Below the pieces are notes generated by a model, which was not told the DNA's origin, ran no database searches, and was given only the letters and a program-made list of their open reading frames with translations. From an uncultured Ruminococcus sp. (GTDB lineage: Bacteria > Bacillota > Clostridia > Oscillospirales > Ruminococcaceae), in NCBI GenBank assembly GCA_910577575.1, contig CAJTOG010000001.1, positions 124,001 through 188,000 of the forward strand: a stretch of 64,000 nucleotides of DNA, in the 5' to 3' direction. Below are positions 22,664-31,863 of the stretch, one piece after another. The first letter of the stretch is position 1, and the number at the start of each line of letters is the position of its first letter. Position numbers and translations under genes: made by a program.

Positions 22664-24066
22664 TGGCTAAAAAGAGTATTACAAAACGCTGGATTTTCAA
22701 TAATCTGGGGGTAATCATACTCGCTCTTCTTGTTATTGAAATGATTGTTATTTATGCTGTGCAGAGTTATTATTATAACTCTGCGAAACAGTATCTTGTA
22801 TCAAAGATAAATGCTGTTGCAAGCGTACTCAGTATTCATTCACAGGACAGTTCAGCTAATTTTTCTTCTGAAATGAGAAATATGCTTGAAACTTTTAATG
22901 AAAAGGATAAAATTGAGCTTATGGCGGTCAATTCAAAAGGAAGAGTTGTACTGACTTCTTCAGGATTTTCTCCGGACGAAGATTCAATAATGCCAGATTA
23001 TGAACAGGCAATGCAGAATGGTGAAGGAAGTAGTATATACAGGCTTTCCGGCGGCGAAAAGATTCTTGCCGTATCTGTACCTTTGTCATCGTTCAACAGT
23101 GAATACAGTTCTGTGCGTATGGTTACATCCCTTACCGAAATAGATAACACGATAAAAGGTTATATTCTTTTTGTTACAGCGATAAGTACAGCAGTTATTT
23201 TAATCATTGTAATTATGGGACTTTATTTTGCAGGCTCGATTGTCAAGCCTATACGTCAGATAAGCGGAATCACACGCAAATTTGCAATGGGCGATTTTTC
23301 AATAAGGATACATAATAACAGTGATGATGAAATAGGTGAACTCTGTACTGCAATAAATCATATGGCTGATGAGCTTTCGTCTGCGGAAGCCATGAAGAAT
23401 GAATTTATATCTTCCGTTTCTCATGAGTTGAGAACTCCGCTTACGGCAATAAAAGGCTGGGCGGAAACTCTTATGGTTGACGGCGGAGAGAATCCTGATA
23501 CAATGAAAAAGGGTGTAGGAGTTATAGTAAATGAGACAGAGAGGCTTTCTCAGATGGTAGAAGAGCTTCTTGACTTTTCACGTATGCAAAACGGTCATTT
23601 TACCTTGCAGAATGCAAATATGGATATTCTTGCTGAACTGGGAGATGCTGTATTGATTTACAGTGATAAGGCAAGACGTGACAATATTAAGATAATTTAT
23701 GAAGAACCTGAAATGCTTCCGTTCGTATACGGAGACAAGAACAGAATCAGACAGGTTTTTATCAATATAATTGACAACGCTGTTAAGTACTCCTCAGACG
23801 GTGATACTGTAACCATAAGGGCAAGGGAAAAAGACGGAAAAATTATTGTTTCTGTAGTAGATACAGGATGCGGAATAAAGGAATCTGATTTGGCAAAAGT
23901 TAAGACAAAATTTTATAAAGCTAATCATACAAGACGGGGTTCGGGAATCGGACTTGCTGTTGCTGATGAAATTATAGCCATGCATGGAGGTACTATGGAT
24001 ATTTCAAGTGCAGGTGAGGGCAAGGGTACACAGGTAAGGATAACCCTGCCGACAAATCGTGATTGA
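22663..24066 (+). CDS. PhoR-like sensor histidine kinase
   Basis: 467 residues with two membrane helices (about 13-36 and 165-190) flanking a roughly 130-residue extracytoplasmic sensor. A HAMP domain (PIRQISGITRKFAMGDFSIRI), HisKA (SSVSHELRTPLTAIKGW) and HATPase (NIIDNAVKYSSDG, DTGCGIKESD, GSGIGLAVADEI) follow. The architecture is that of PhoR/WalK without a PAS domain. The signal is unknown; the adjacent lipoprotein may be relevant. Confidence 0.93.
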   Translation: MAKKSITKRWIFNNLGVIILALLVIEMIVIYAVQSYYYNSAKQYLVSKINAVASVLSIHSQDSSANFSSEMRNMLETFNEKDKIELMAVNSKGRVVLTSSGFSPDEDSIMPDYEQAMQNGEGSSIYRLSGGEKILAVSVPLSSFNSEYSSVRMVTSLTEIDNTIKGYILFVTAISTAVILIIVIMGLYFAGSIVKPIRQISGITRKFAMGDFSIRIHNNSDDEIGELCTAINHMADELSSAEAMKNEFISSVSHELRTPLTAIKGWAETLMVDGGENPDTMKKGVGVIVNETERLSQMVEELLDFSRMQNGHFTLQNANMDILAELGDAVLIYSDKARRDNIKIIYEEPEMLPFVYGDKNRIRQVFINIIDNAVKYSSDGDTVTIRAREKDGKIIVSVVDTGCGIKESDLAKVKTKFYKANHTRRGSGIGLAVADEIIAMHGGTMDISSAGEGKGTQVRITLPTNRD

Positions 24067-24068
24067 TA

Positions 24069-25013
24069 ATGGGGTATAATAGAGAAATGGGAAAAGGTAA
24101 TAACAGTGGAGAAAAATTTAAATCTAAAATAGGCGGGCAGGCACTAATTGAGGGTATAATGATGCTCGGACCAACCAAGGGAGCAATGGCGTGCCGGCTT
24201 CCTGATGGTACAATTGACCTTGAAACGTGGGAAGAAAATAACGGAAAGTCTGCACCATGGTATAAAAGGACTCCTTTTATAAGAGGCTGTTTCAATTTTG
24301 TTTGTTCGCTTATCAAAGGATATAAATATACAATGAAATCGGCCGAAAAGCAGATGACTGAGGAAAATGAGGAAGAAAAGCTCAGTGAAACAGCAACAAA
24401 TATAATTATGGTTATAGGTTCGGTTATAGGTATGGTTGTAGCTGTCGGACTGTTTTTTGTTCTTCCCAAATTTTTTGTTGGGCTGATACCTGATGCTGAG
24501 AATATGGGCATACTGCGTTCAGTTCTGGAGGGTATTGTAAAAATAGCACTGTTTGTATTGTATATGTGGGCTGTAAGTCTTATGAAGGATATAAAACGGC
24601 AGTATATGTATCATGGAGCAGAGCATAAAACAATAGCATGTCACGAAGCGGAACTTCCCCTTACTATTGAAAACGTCCGTAAACAGACAAGATTTCATAA
24701 GAGATGCGGAACAAGCTTTATATTTATAGTTCTGATTATAGGTATATTTGTGATGTGTTTTGTGCCAAAGGGTTTGCTGTGGTGGCAGAGGTCAATTATA
24801 AGTATACTTACACTTCCGCTTGTTGTAAGTATTTCATATGAGTGCATAAGACTTGCAGGAAACAATGACAATATTTTTACAAAGATACTTTCAGCTCCCG
24901 GACTTCTCATGCAGAGGATTACTACCCGTGAGCCTGATGACAGCATGATTGAAATTGCAATCACGGCATTGAAAGTATGTATTCCAGAAGATAAAGAGGA
25001 AGATAAATGGTAA
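24069..25013 (+). CDS. DUF1385 membrane protein (YqhQ-like)
   Basis: About 314 residues with the family signature KIGGQALIEGIMMLGP near the N terminus, several membrane segments after residue 110, and a conserved cytosolic loop with YMYHGAEHKTIACHEAE (possible metal-binding histidines). DUF1385 proteins are encoded beside prmC in many Clostridia; the biochemical role is unclear. The start is uncertain: TTG 24063, ATG 24069 and ATG 24087 are in frame and none has a clear SD. The 3' end overlaps the prmC start. Confidence 0.85.
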   Translation: MGYNREMGKGNNSGEKFKSKIGGQALIEGIMMLGPTKGAMACRLPDGTIDLETWEENNGKSAPWYKRTPFIRGCFNFVCSLIKGYKYTMKSAEKQMTEENEEEKLSETATNIIMVIGSVIGMVVAVGLFFVLPKFFVGLIPDAENMGILRSVLEGIVKIALFVLYMWAVSLMKDIKRQYMYHGAEHKTIACHEAELPLTIENVRKQTRFHKRCGTSFIFIVLIIGIFVMCFVPKGLLWWQRSIISILTLPLVVSISYECIRLAGNNDNIFTKILSAPGLLMQRITTREPDDSMIEIAITALKVCIPEDKEEDKW

Positions 25014-25855
25014 GCCGATTAAAATTGTATAAGGAATGCATAAAGATTTTGGATGATGCAGGAATTTCTGACAGTGAATTTGATACTCTTTGCATTTTTC
25101 AGGATTTGTTAAATGACAGAAATCCGCTTTTCATGCCAAATAAATCTGTAAATTCTGAAACGGCTGAAAAAATTTATGCTCTTGTATCAGAAAGAAGCAA
25201 AGGTTATCCGTTGCAGTATCTTTTAGGGGAATGGGATTTCTGGAAATATAGGTTTAAAGTGGGCAAAGGGGTACTAATTCCCCGTCCCGATACGGAAATA
25301 TTGATTGAAAATGTTCTTGACATATGCAGAAATAATGATTTAAAGTCTCCGAAAATTCTGGATTTATGCAGTGGGAGCGGATGCATTGCCATAACGCTTA
25401 GTAAAGAAATTCCACATTCTCAGCTCTATGCCGTTGAAAACTCTGATACTGCATTTGAATATCTTGAGGAAAATATCAGATTTAATAATGCTAATGTAAA
25501 AGCAATTAAAGCAGATGTACTGATGTTTGAAATAGCTGAAAAATTCAGAGATTTTGATATAATAGCAAGTAATCCGCCATATCTTACCGCTGAGGAAATG
25601 CAGGATTTGCAGAAAGAAGTGCAGGCAGAACCTGAATCTGCACTTTTCGGGGGCGATGACGGACTTGATTTTTACAGGGCAATAACGAAGATATGGGGTA
25701 AATGCCTGAAAACCGGCGGATATATCTGTTATGAATTCGGAATGGGACAACATGAAGCTGTTTCCGGAATTTTAAAATCAAATGATTTTATAAATATAAA
25801 TTTAACAAAAGATACAGGCGGCATTATCCGTACTGTGACAGCAGAAAAAATTTAA
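25007..25855 (+). CDS. prmC: Release factor glutamine methyltransferase
   Basis: Methylates the GGQ glutamine of release factors RF1 and RF2. 282 residues. N-terminal helical domain, YLLGEWDFWKYRFKVGKGVLIPRPDTE, SAM-binding LDLCSGSGCIAI, and the catalytic NPPYL. It overlaps DUF1385 by seven bases and precedes recA. prfA, its frequent neighbour, is not in this cluster. Confidence 0.92.
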   Translation: MVSRLKLYKECIKILDDAGISDSEFDTLCIFQDLLNDRNPLFMPNKSVNSETAEKIYALVSERSKGYPLQYLLGEWDFWKYRFKVGKGVLIPRPDTEILIENVLDICRNNDLKSPKILDLCSGSGCIAITLSKEIPHSQLYAVENSDTAFEYLEENIRFNNANVKAIKADVLMFEIAEKFRDFDIIASNPPYLTAEEMQDLQKEVQAEPESALFGGDDGLDFYRAITKIWGKCLKTGGYICYEFGMGQHEAVSGILKSNDFININLTKDTGGIIRTVTAEKI

Positions 25856-25870
25856 ACGGAGGAAATGAAA

Positions 25871-27034
25871 ATGGCTAAGAAGGAACTTGCAAAAAAGCCC
25901 GTTGTTGTAAAAGCATCAACTCAGGAGGATAAAAAATCTGCTCTTGAAAGTGCTATTAAATTTATTGAAAAGAAATATGGTGCAGGAGCTGTAATGCGTC
26001 TCGGGCAGGCTCAGGCTCTTAATGTTGATGCTATTCCCACAGGTTCCATGAGGCTTGATATGGCTCTTGGCATCGGCGGTGTACCACGTGGACGTATCGT
26101 TGAGATTTATGGTCCTGAAAGTTCAGGAAAAACTACCGTTGCACTCTCTATTATTTCTCAGGCTCAGAAGATGGGCGGAGATGCTGCATTTATTGATGTT
26201 GAACATGCTCTTGACCCGACATATGCAAGGGCATTGGGTGTAAATATAGATAATCTTCTTGTATCACAGCCGGACAGCGGAGAACAGGCACTTGAAATTG
26301 CCGAAGCTCTTATCCGTTCAGGAGCAATTGACGTTATAGTTCTTGATTCCATTGCAGCTATGACTACACGTGCTGAAATTGATGGTGAAATGGGCGACTT
26401 GCACGTTGGACAGCTTGCAAGGCTTATGTCTCAGGCTATGAGAAAGCTTACAGCCGCTATTGCAAAGTCAAGTTGTGTAGCTATTTTCATAAATCAGGTA
26501 CGTGAGAAAATCGGAGTCATGTATGGAAATCCGGAAACAACTCCGGGCGGACGTGCATTGAAATTTTATTCCTCTGTAAGAATTGAAGTACGCCGAGGAG
26601 AAGTTATCAAAGACGGCGGACAGATAATCGGTGCAAGCACACGTTGTAAGGTAGTAAAGAACAAGGTAGCCCCGCCGTTCAAGGAAGCTGAATTTGATAT
26701 GATGTACGGTCAGGGTATTTCACGTACTGGAGAAGTTCTTGATATTGCTGTAGATTTGGATATAATCAGGAAAGGCGGCTCATGGTTCAGCTATAAAGAC
26801 CAGAAACTTGGACAGGGTCGTGACAATGTAAAGGAGCTTCTTAAGAATAATCCTGAGCTTATGCAGGAAATTGAAGAGCAGATTCTTACACGCAAAAGTG
26901 AGCTTATGAATAATAATCCTGATGACAAAAAGGATAAAAAAAGTAAAGCTGCTGCTGTTGCTGCTGCGGGTACGGACGATGATATTATCAGTGATATAGA
27001 TGAAGATTTTGATGAATTTACACCTGCTGAATAA
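25871..27034 (+). CDS. recA: Recombinase RecA
   Basis: Forms filaments on single-stranded DNA for homologous recombination and LexA cleavage. About 387 residues. Walker [10 protein letters not shown], Walker [11 protein letters not shown], the L2 region with [21 protein letters not shown], and an acidic C-terminal tail. I start at the ATG at 25871 because AACGGAGG is 8 bases upstream; the ATG at 25865 is only 2 bases from it. recX follows after 2 bases. I could not identify a LexA box upstream. Confidence 0.97.
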   Translation: MAKKELAKKPVVVKASTQEDKKSALESAIKFIEKKYGAGAVMRLGQAQALNVDAIPTGSMRLDMALGIGGVPRGRIVEIYGPESSGKTTVALSIISQAQKMGGDAAFIDVEHALDPTYARALGVNIDNLLVSQPDSGEQALEIAEALIRSGAIDVIVLDSIAAMTTRAEIDGEMGDLHVGQLARLMSQAMRKLTAAIAKSSCVAIFINQVREKIGVMYGNPETTPGGRALKFYSSVRIEVRRGEVIKDGGQIIGASTRCKVVKNKVAPPFKEAEFDMMYGQGISRTGEVLDIAVDLDIIRKGGSWFSYKDQKLGQGRDNVKELLKNNPELMQEIEEQILTRKSELMNNNPDDKKDKKSKAAAVAAAGTDDDIISDIDEDFDEFTPAE

Positions 27035-27036
27035 CA

Positions 27037-27660
27037 ATGGAAATAACTTCAATAAAACAGTATAAAGGAAAAACCTATGAAGTTGAGCTTGATTCTCAGA
27101 AAAAACTTTATCTGCATATTGATATAATAGTTGACTTTGGTCTTTCAGTCGGTATGCGGATAGATAAAAACGAGCTTAAAAAGATAGTATATGCGTCAAA
27201 TTTTCATCGTGCATATCAGTATGCATTGTATTGTCTTGATTACCGTGATTATTCGGCAGAAGATATGTATCAAAAGATTATTAAAACATATAAAAGCGAA
27301 AAGCTTTGTCTTTCTGTAATAAGGAAACTTGCAGGAGCAGGTCTTATAGACGACAGGCGTTATGCTGAAAGGCTTGCAGGAAAACTTGTTGAGTCAAAAA
27401 AATATGGATACAGGCGTGTAAAGCGTGAGATTATACAGAAGGGCATTGATGAAAATATCGCAGAAGATGTGCTTATTAAGTATAATGAATCTTATTCTCA
27501 AAATCTTATGGAATTGCTGAAAAAAAAGTATTACAGATATCTGACTGATAGTGCTGACAGAAATTCAATAGAAAAAGCCAAAAATGCTCTTGTAAGATAC
27601 GGTTATGGATTTGATGAGATAAACTGTGCAGTAAAAGAATATTTTAATAATACAGAATAA
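27037..27660 (+). CDS. recX: Regulatory protein RecX
   Basis: 207 residues, a RecA filament modulator made of three-helix repeats. Visible are the YALYCLDYRDYSAEDMYQK repeat and AGLIDDRRYAERLAGKLVE followed by YGYRRVKREI. It lies immediately downstream of recA, the usual arrangement, and is presumably coexpressed by readthrough. Confidence 0.9.
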   Translation: MEITSIKQYKGKTYEVELDSQKKLYLHIDIIVDFGLSVGMRIDKNELKKIVYASNFHRAYQYALYCLDYRDYSAEDMYQKIIKTYKSEKLCLSVIRKLAGAGLIDDRRYAERLAGKLVESKKYGYRRVKREIIQKGIDENIAEDVLIKYNESYSQNLMELLKKKYYRYLTDSADRNSIEKAKNALVRYGYGFDEINCAVKEYFNNTE

Positions 27661-27675
27661 TAGGGGGGATAAATA

Positions 27676-29007
27676 ATGTCCATAAAAATAGGAATGGTAT
27701 CGCTGGGCTGTTCAAAGAATCTTGTGGATTCTGAAAGAATGCTGTTCAAGCTCAGAAAAAACGGTTATGAACTTGTTACGGAAGCAGGACTGGCTGATGT
27801 TACCATAGTAAATACCTGCGGATTTATACAGTCAGCCAAAGAAGAAGCTATTGAAACAATTCTTGAACTTGTAACACTTAAAAATGAGGGTACTATAAAA
27901 AAGATTATTATCACAGGATGTCTTACTGAACGATATAAAGAGGAAGCAGCAGAACTTTTTCCGGAAGCAGACGCAGTAATCGGCATAGGTAACAATAAGG
28001 ATATTGTTGATATACTTAATGAGGTGCTTAATGGAGAAAGGATAATAGATTTTGCACCCAAGCTTGATGCAGAGCTTACAGGCGACAGAATTATATCAAC
28101 ATTGCCGTTTTTCAGTTATCTTAAGATTGCGGAAGGCTGTTCAAACTGCTGTACTTACTGTGCTATTCCGTCAATCAGGGGAAAATACAGAAGTGTTCCT
28201 ATGGAAGATATACTTGCAGAGGCAGAAAAGCTTGCGGAAAACGGAGTAACGGAGTTGGTTGTAATTGCACAGGATACGTCACGTTACGGAGAAGATTTGT
28301 ATGGTGAATCAAAACTTCCCGAGCTTCTAAGAAAACTTTGTAAAATAGATAGTCTGAAATGGATTCGTACACTTTATTGTTATCCTGAGCGAATTACAGA
28401 TGAATTGCTTGATACTATTGCAAGTGAAGAAAAGCTTGTCAAGTATCTTGAAATACCAATCCAGCATTGTGACGGTGAAATTCTTAGCCGTATGAATCGG
28501 TGGGGCGATGAGGAAAAACTGGAAAACTTATTTAATCATATACGTGAAAAAATTCCGGATGTTATTCTGCGTACAACTCTTATAACAGGGTTTCCCGGTG
28601 AAACAGAAGAACAGTTCAATAATTTGGCTGAATTTGTTCAGCGTATAAGATTTGATAGACTTGGATGTTTTCCGTTTTCAGCAGAGGAGGGTACAAAGGC
28701 TGCCGGATTTGAAAATCAGATTGAACCTGAGATAGCTGCTCACCGTGCGGAAATCATAATGGAACAGCAGCTTGAAGTGAGCTATGATAATAATAAAAAG
28801 CTTATGGATTGTGAGCTTGAGGCAGTAGTTGAGGGATTCGACAGGTTTGCGGATTGCTTTTTTGGAAGGACGGCAATGGATGCACCTGATATTGACGGCA
28901 AAATATTTTTCATATCTGAAAAACCGCTTACCGTTGGTGATTATGTAAAAATAAAGGTTACTGATACACTTGATTACGATTTGATTGGAGAGGTGATTTT
29001 GAAATGA
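27676..29007 (+). CDS. rimO: Ribosomal protein S12 methylthiotransferase RimO
   Basis: A radical SAM enzyme that adds a methylthio group to Asp89 of ribosomal protein S12. 443 residues. The N-terminal UPF0004 domain holds its own cluster cysteines (SLGCSKNLVDSE, NTCGFI, TGCLTERY), the radical SAM motif is CSNCCTYC near residue 155, and a TRAM domain is at the C terminus. GGGGGG-type SD upstream. pgsA overlaps its last bases. Confidence 0.94.
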   Translation: MSIKIGMVSLGCSKNLVDSERMLFKLRKNGYELVTEAGLADVTIVNTCGFIQSAKEEAIETILELVTLKNEGTIKKIIITGCLTERYKEEAAELFPEADAVIGIGNNKDIVDILNEVLNGERIIDFAPKLDAELTGDRIISTLPFFSYLKIAEGCSNCCTYCAIPSIRGKYRSVPMEDILAEAEKLAENGVTELVVIAQDTSRYGEDLYGESKLPELLRKLCKIDSLKWIRTLYCYPERITDELLDTIASEEKLVKYLEIPIQHCDGEILSRMNRWGDEEKLENLFNHIREKIPDVILRTTLITGFPGETEEQFNNLAEFVQRIRFDRLGCFPFSAEEGTKAAGFENQIEPEIAAHRAEIIMEQQLEVSYDNNKKLMDCELEAVVEGFDRFADCFFGRTAMDAPDIDGKIFFISEKPLTVGDYVKIKVTDTLDYDLIGEVILK

Positions 29008-29588
29008 ATCTGCCAAACAAGCTTACATTGTTAAGGGTTTTTCTTATTCCGTTTTTTCTTCTTTTTATGTATCTTGATATTTCATTTCACTATCTTATTG
29101 CATTAATTATATTTGCAGCAGCTTCAATAACTGATGCACTTGACGGAAAAATCGCAAGAAGCCAGAATCTTGTAACGAATTTTGGCAAATTCTTAGACCC
29201 CCTTGCTGATAAGGTACTTGTAATTTCAGCACTTGCTGTCTTTGTAGAAATTTCTGAAATCCATATCGGAGCAGTACCGCTTATAATAATAGGAGCAAGG
29301 GAATTTATGGTTTCAGGTCTGCGTCTGATTGCAGCTGACAGTGGAATAGTAGTAGCTGCCGGAATATGGGGGAAGCTGAAAACTGCATTTACTATGGTTT
29401 CAATTATAGTGGCATTAATCTGGTTAAGTGTCAGATATGATTTTGGATTAAGTTATCAACAATCTGTTGACAAAATTGTTGATAACTGGATTATACCTGC
29501 ATTAATCTGGATTTCTACAGCTCTCACAATTATTTCAGGACTTGTTTATCTAAAAGGTTACTGGCATATTATTGATACAGATAAATAA
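29004..29588 (+). CDS. pgsA: CDP-diacylglycerol--glycerol-3-phosphate 3-phosphatidyltransferase
   Basis: Makes phosphatidylglycerol phosphate in the membrane. 194 residues, with the CDP-alcohol phosphotransferase motif DALDGKIARSQNLVTNFGKFLDPLADK and several membrane helices. It overlaps the rimO stop by 4 bases. Confidence 0.94.
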   Translation: MNLPNKLTLLRVFLIPFFLLFMYLDISFHYLIALIIFAAASITDALDGKIARSQNLVTNFGKFLDPLADKVLVISALAVFVEISEIHIGAVPLIIIGAREFMVSGLRLIAADSGIVVAAGIWGKLKTAFTMVSIIVALIWLSVRYDFGLSYQQSVDKIVDNWIIPALIWISTALTIISGLVYLKGYWHIIDTDK

Positions 29589-29600
29589 AGGAGAATAACT

Positions 29601-29987
29601 ATGAAATATTGTTCAGGACAGATAAAATATCTTGTTGCAATAAAGGAGCTTTCTGAAGCTGACGAATATGTCAGATGTGTCAGCATATCACGTCATCTGG
29701 GTGTATCACGTCCATGTGTAAGCAAGACAATGCGCTGTCTTGCAAATTCAGGTCTTGTTTATGAGGATTTCTGCAACAGTGTTGTACTTACGCCGAAAGG
29801 TAAGGAAGCAGTTGAAGAAATTCTGCGTAATTTTAATGAAACATATGTTTTTTTTCATAAATTTCTTAAACTTTCTCCGGAGGAGGCTCATGCACAGGCA
29901 CTTATTTTTATAACGGACTTTCCGGAAGATACCTGTGAACGTCTTAAAAAAATTGTTCAGCGGACAATAAATAAAAAAAATTCCTGA
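29601..29987 (+). CDS. Short DtxR/MntR-like winged-helix regulator
   Basis: 128 residues. An N-terminal winged helix (VSISRHLGVSRPCVSKTMRCLANSGLVYEDFCNSVVLTPKG) is followed by a dimerisation-like helix region (HKFLKLSPEEAHAQALIFITDFPEDTCERL). It resembles DtxR/MntR metal-dependent repressors, but the usual ligand pattern is incomplete: the second domain lacks the typical E-H pairs, and the Cys-rich N terminus is unusual. The metal and targets are unknown. AAAGGAG precedes the ATG. It is the last gene before a terminator. Confidence 0.75.
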   Translation: MKYCSGQIKYLVAIKELSEADEYVRCVSISRHLGVSRPCVSKTMRCLANSGLVYEDFCNSVVLTPKGKEAVEEILRNFNETYVFFHKFLKLSPEEAHAQALIFITDFPEDTCERLKKIVQRTINKKNS

Positions 29988-29993
29988 TAAAAC

Positions 29994-30021
29994 CGGTCTG
30001 ATTTTTTCAGGCTGATTTTTT
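29994..30021 (+). terminator. Intrinsic terminator upstream of hrcA
   Basis: Stem CGGTCTGA / TCAGGCTG (two G-U pairs in RNA), loop of five T, then ATTTTTTATT. Confidence 0.6.
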
Positions 30022-30095
30022 ATTGCGTATTATGGATAAATTATACAACGGTTTTTGTTAAAAACAGGTAAAAAAGCTGAAAATGAATAAAACAC

Positions 30096-30124
30096 TTGAC
30101 AAAATGAAATAATAGTGGTAAATT
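30096..30124 (+). promoter_or_regulatory. Sigma-A promoter of the hrcA operon
   Basis: TTGACA, 17 bases, TAAATT; CIRCE begins 4 bases after the -10. Confidence 0.88.
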
Positions 30125-30128
30125 AATA

Positions 30129-30155
30129 TTAGCACTCCAATAGTGAGAGTGCTAA
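30129..30155. promoter_or_regulatory. CIRCE operator
   Basis: TTAGCACTC-N9-GAGTGCTAA, the exact HrcA-binding consensus, covering the transcription start of the heat-shock operon. Confidence 0.97.
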
Positions 30156-30188
30156 CAGAATCAAGAGTTTTGGAAAGGTTGTGTTGTC

Positions 30189-31235
30189 GTGAACGACAGA
30201 AAGCTTAAGGTTCTTGCTGCTGTAGTTGACGAATATATCAGGACGGGTGAGCCTGTGGGTTCTAAAGCAATTTCAAATCTCAGTCATATCAAAGTTTCAG
30301 CTGCTACTATAAGAAATGATATGGCAGTTCTTGAACAGCTTGGTTATCTTGAACAGCCTCATACGTCTGCCGGCAGAATACCGACATATTCAGGCTACAG
30401 ATTATATATAGATGAGCTTATGACCCTTCCGGAGCTTACTGACGAGGAAAAACAGAGACTTGACGAACTTCTCGGCGGAAATGATACTCCTGAAGAGTTG
30501 CTTATTCAGAATGCTGCTGCCGCACTTACCGAACTTACTCAGTGTGCCGCAGTCGTAAGCAATTCAGCTCCGAGATTTTCTGTAATTTCAAAAGTTGAGG
30601 TTATTCCGACAGGCAAAAGGCTTTATGTTATTTTATTGATAACTTCAAACGGAAGCATCAAGAATAAGGCGTGCAGGCTGGAATTTGATTTGAGTCATGA
30701 GCAGCTTGATTTTTTCACACATTATATAGATGAAAATTTAAGTGGTATTTCCGTTGATGAACTTTCCGAGAAAATGCTTGACCAGATGATTACGGCAGTT
30801 TCTGCATATATGGTAAGTCTTTCACCTTTGGTTAAAGGTATATGCGAGCTTTCGGCTGATCTTAGACAGCAGGAGTTGACAGTCAGCGGAAGTGAAAAGC
30901 TTCTTTCATGTGAAGAACTTGATAAGATGGAAGTTGTCCGTTTTATTGAACATAAGCATGAGCTTACTGATTTGCTTGAAGATTCATTCAGCGGTATTCA
31001 AGTCAAGTTTGGTGCGGGAGGAAACTTTGCAATCGGAAATTCAAGCATGATTGTTTCAAAATATCGCAAAAAGGGCAAAGAGGTTGGTTCTCTCGGGATT
31101 ATAGGTCCTATGAGGGTTGACTATAAAAGAATTATTCCTTATATTGAATATCTTACACATAAGATTTCAGACCTTATGTCAGATGATGAGGAGATTGTTA
31201 CAAATCCGTATAATGATATGTCACCGGATTTGTAG
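30189..31235 (+). CDS. hrcA: Heat-inducible transcription repressor HrcA
   Basis: Represses the dnaK operon by binding CIRCE, with GroEL assisting its folding. 348 residues, an N-terminal winged helix (EPVGSKAISN, SAATIRNDMAVLEQLGYLEQPHTSAGRIPT) and a C-terminal dimerisation domain (LGIIGPMRVDYKRIIPYIEYLT). It starts at GTG with GGAAAGG about 10 bases upstream. First gene of hrcA-grpE-dnaK-dnaJ, so it autoregulates. Confidence 0.97.
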   Translation: MNDRKLKVLAAVVDEYIRTGEPVGSKAISNLSHIKVSAATIRNDMAVLEQLGYLEQPHTSAGRIPTYSGYRLYIDELMTLPELTDEEKQRLDELLGGNDTPEELLIQNAAAALTELTQCAAVVSNSAPRFSVISKVEVIPTGKRLYVILLITSNGSIKNKACRLEFDLSHEQLDFFTHYIDENLSGISVDELSEKMLDQMITAVSAYMVSLSPLVKGICELSADLRQQELTVSGSEKLLSCEELDKMEVVRFIEHKHELTDLLEDSFSGIQVKFGAGGNFAIGNSSMIVSKYRKKGKEVGSLGIIGPMRVDYKRIIPYIEYLTHKISDLMSDDEEIVTNPYNDMSPDL

Positions 31236-31247
31236 AAAGGAGCAGCA

Positions 31248-31808
31248 ATGAAAGAAAAAAATTATAATGAAGAATATGCAGAAATTCTTGAAGATGGAGC
31301 GTCAGAGGAAATTTCTGAAAATGAATCATCAGACGAAGACGATGCTGTAAGCGAATACAACGATACAGCAAGTCAGTTTGCTGAAATGGAAGAAGAACTT
31401 TCAAGGGCAAAAAATGATTACATCAGGCTTTATGCTGAATATGACAACTACAGGAAAAGAACGGCAAAGGAAAAAACAGAAACATATTCAAATGCGTCTG
31501 CAAAGTGTATTGAGAATCTTCTTCCTGTTATTGACAGTTTTGAACGTTCACTTGAATGTGAATGTTCAGACGAAAATTTCAAAAACGGTATGAGTATGAT
31601 TTTTACACAGATGAAAGAATTTCTGAATAAGATGAATGTTGCTGAAATTGAAGCTATGGGCAAGGAATTTGACCCGAATTTTCATAATGCAATTCAGAAG
31701 ATGTCCGATACTGATTATGCAGAAAATCATATATGTGCAGTATATCAGAAAGGCTATATGATGGGCGATAAGCTTATCAGACCGGCAATGGTCGCAGTTG
31801 CGGACTGA
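31248..31808 (+). CDS. grpE: Nucleotide exchange factor GrpE
   Basis: 186 residues. Acidic disordered N terminus, long coiled coil (EELSRAKNDYIRLYAEYDNYRKRTAKEK) and the beta-rich C-terminal head (GKEFDPNFHNAI ... YQKGYMMGDKLIRPAMVAVA). Releases ADP from DnaK. AAAGGAG upstream. Confidence 0.96.
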   Translation: MKEKNYNEEYAEILEDGASEEISENESSDEDDAVSEYNDTASQFAEMEEELSRAKNDYIRLYAEYDNYRKRTAKEKTETYSNASAKCIENLLPVIDSFERSLECECSDENFKNGMSMIFTQMKEFLNKMNVAEIEAMGKEFDPNFHNAIQKMSDTDYAENHICAVYQKGYMMGDKLIRPAMVAVAD

Positions 31809-31863
31809 TTATCAGGCATACAAAAATAACCATATATATCTATTTTTTTAGGAGGTTTTTATT

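Noticed and set aside
26077..26096. CCACGTGG core inside recA resembling parS
   Set aside because: Only the central 8 bases match; the outer arms differ at four or more positions, and it encodes the conserved GVPRGRI segment of RecA.
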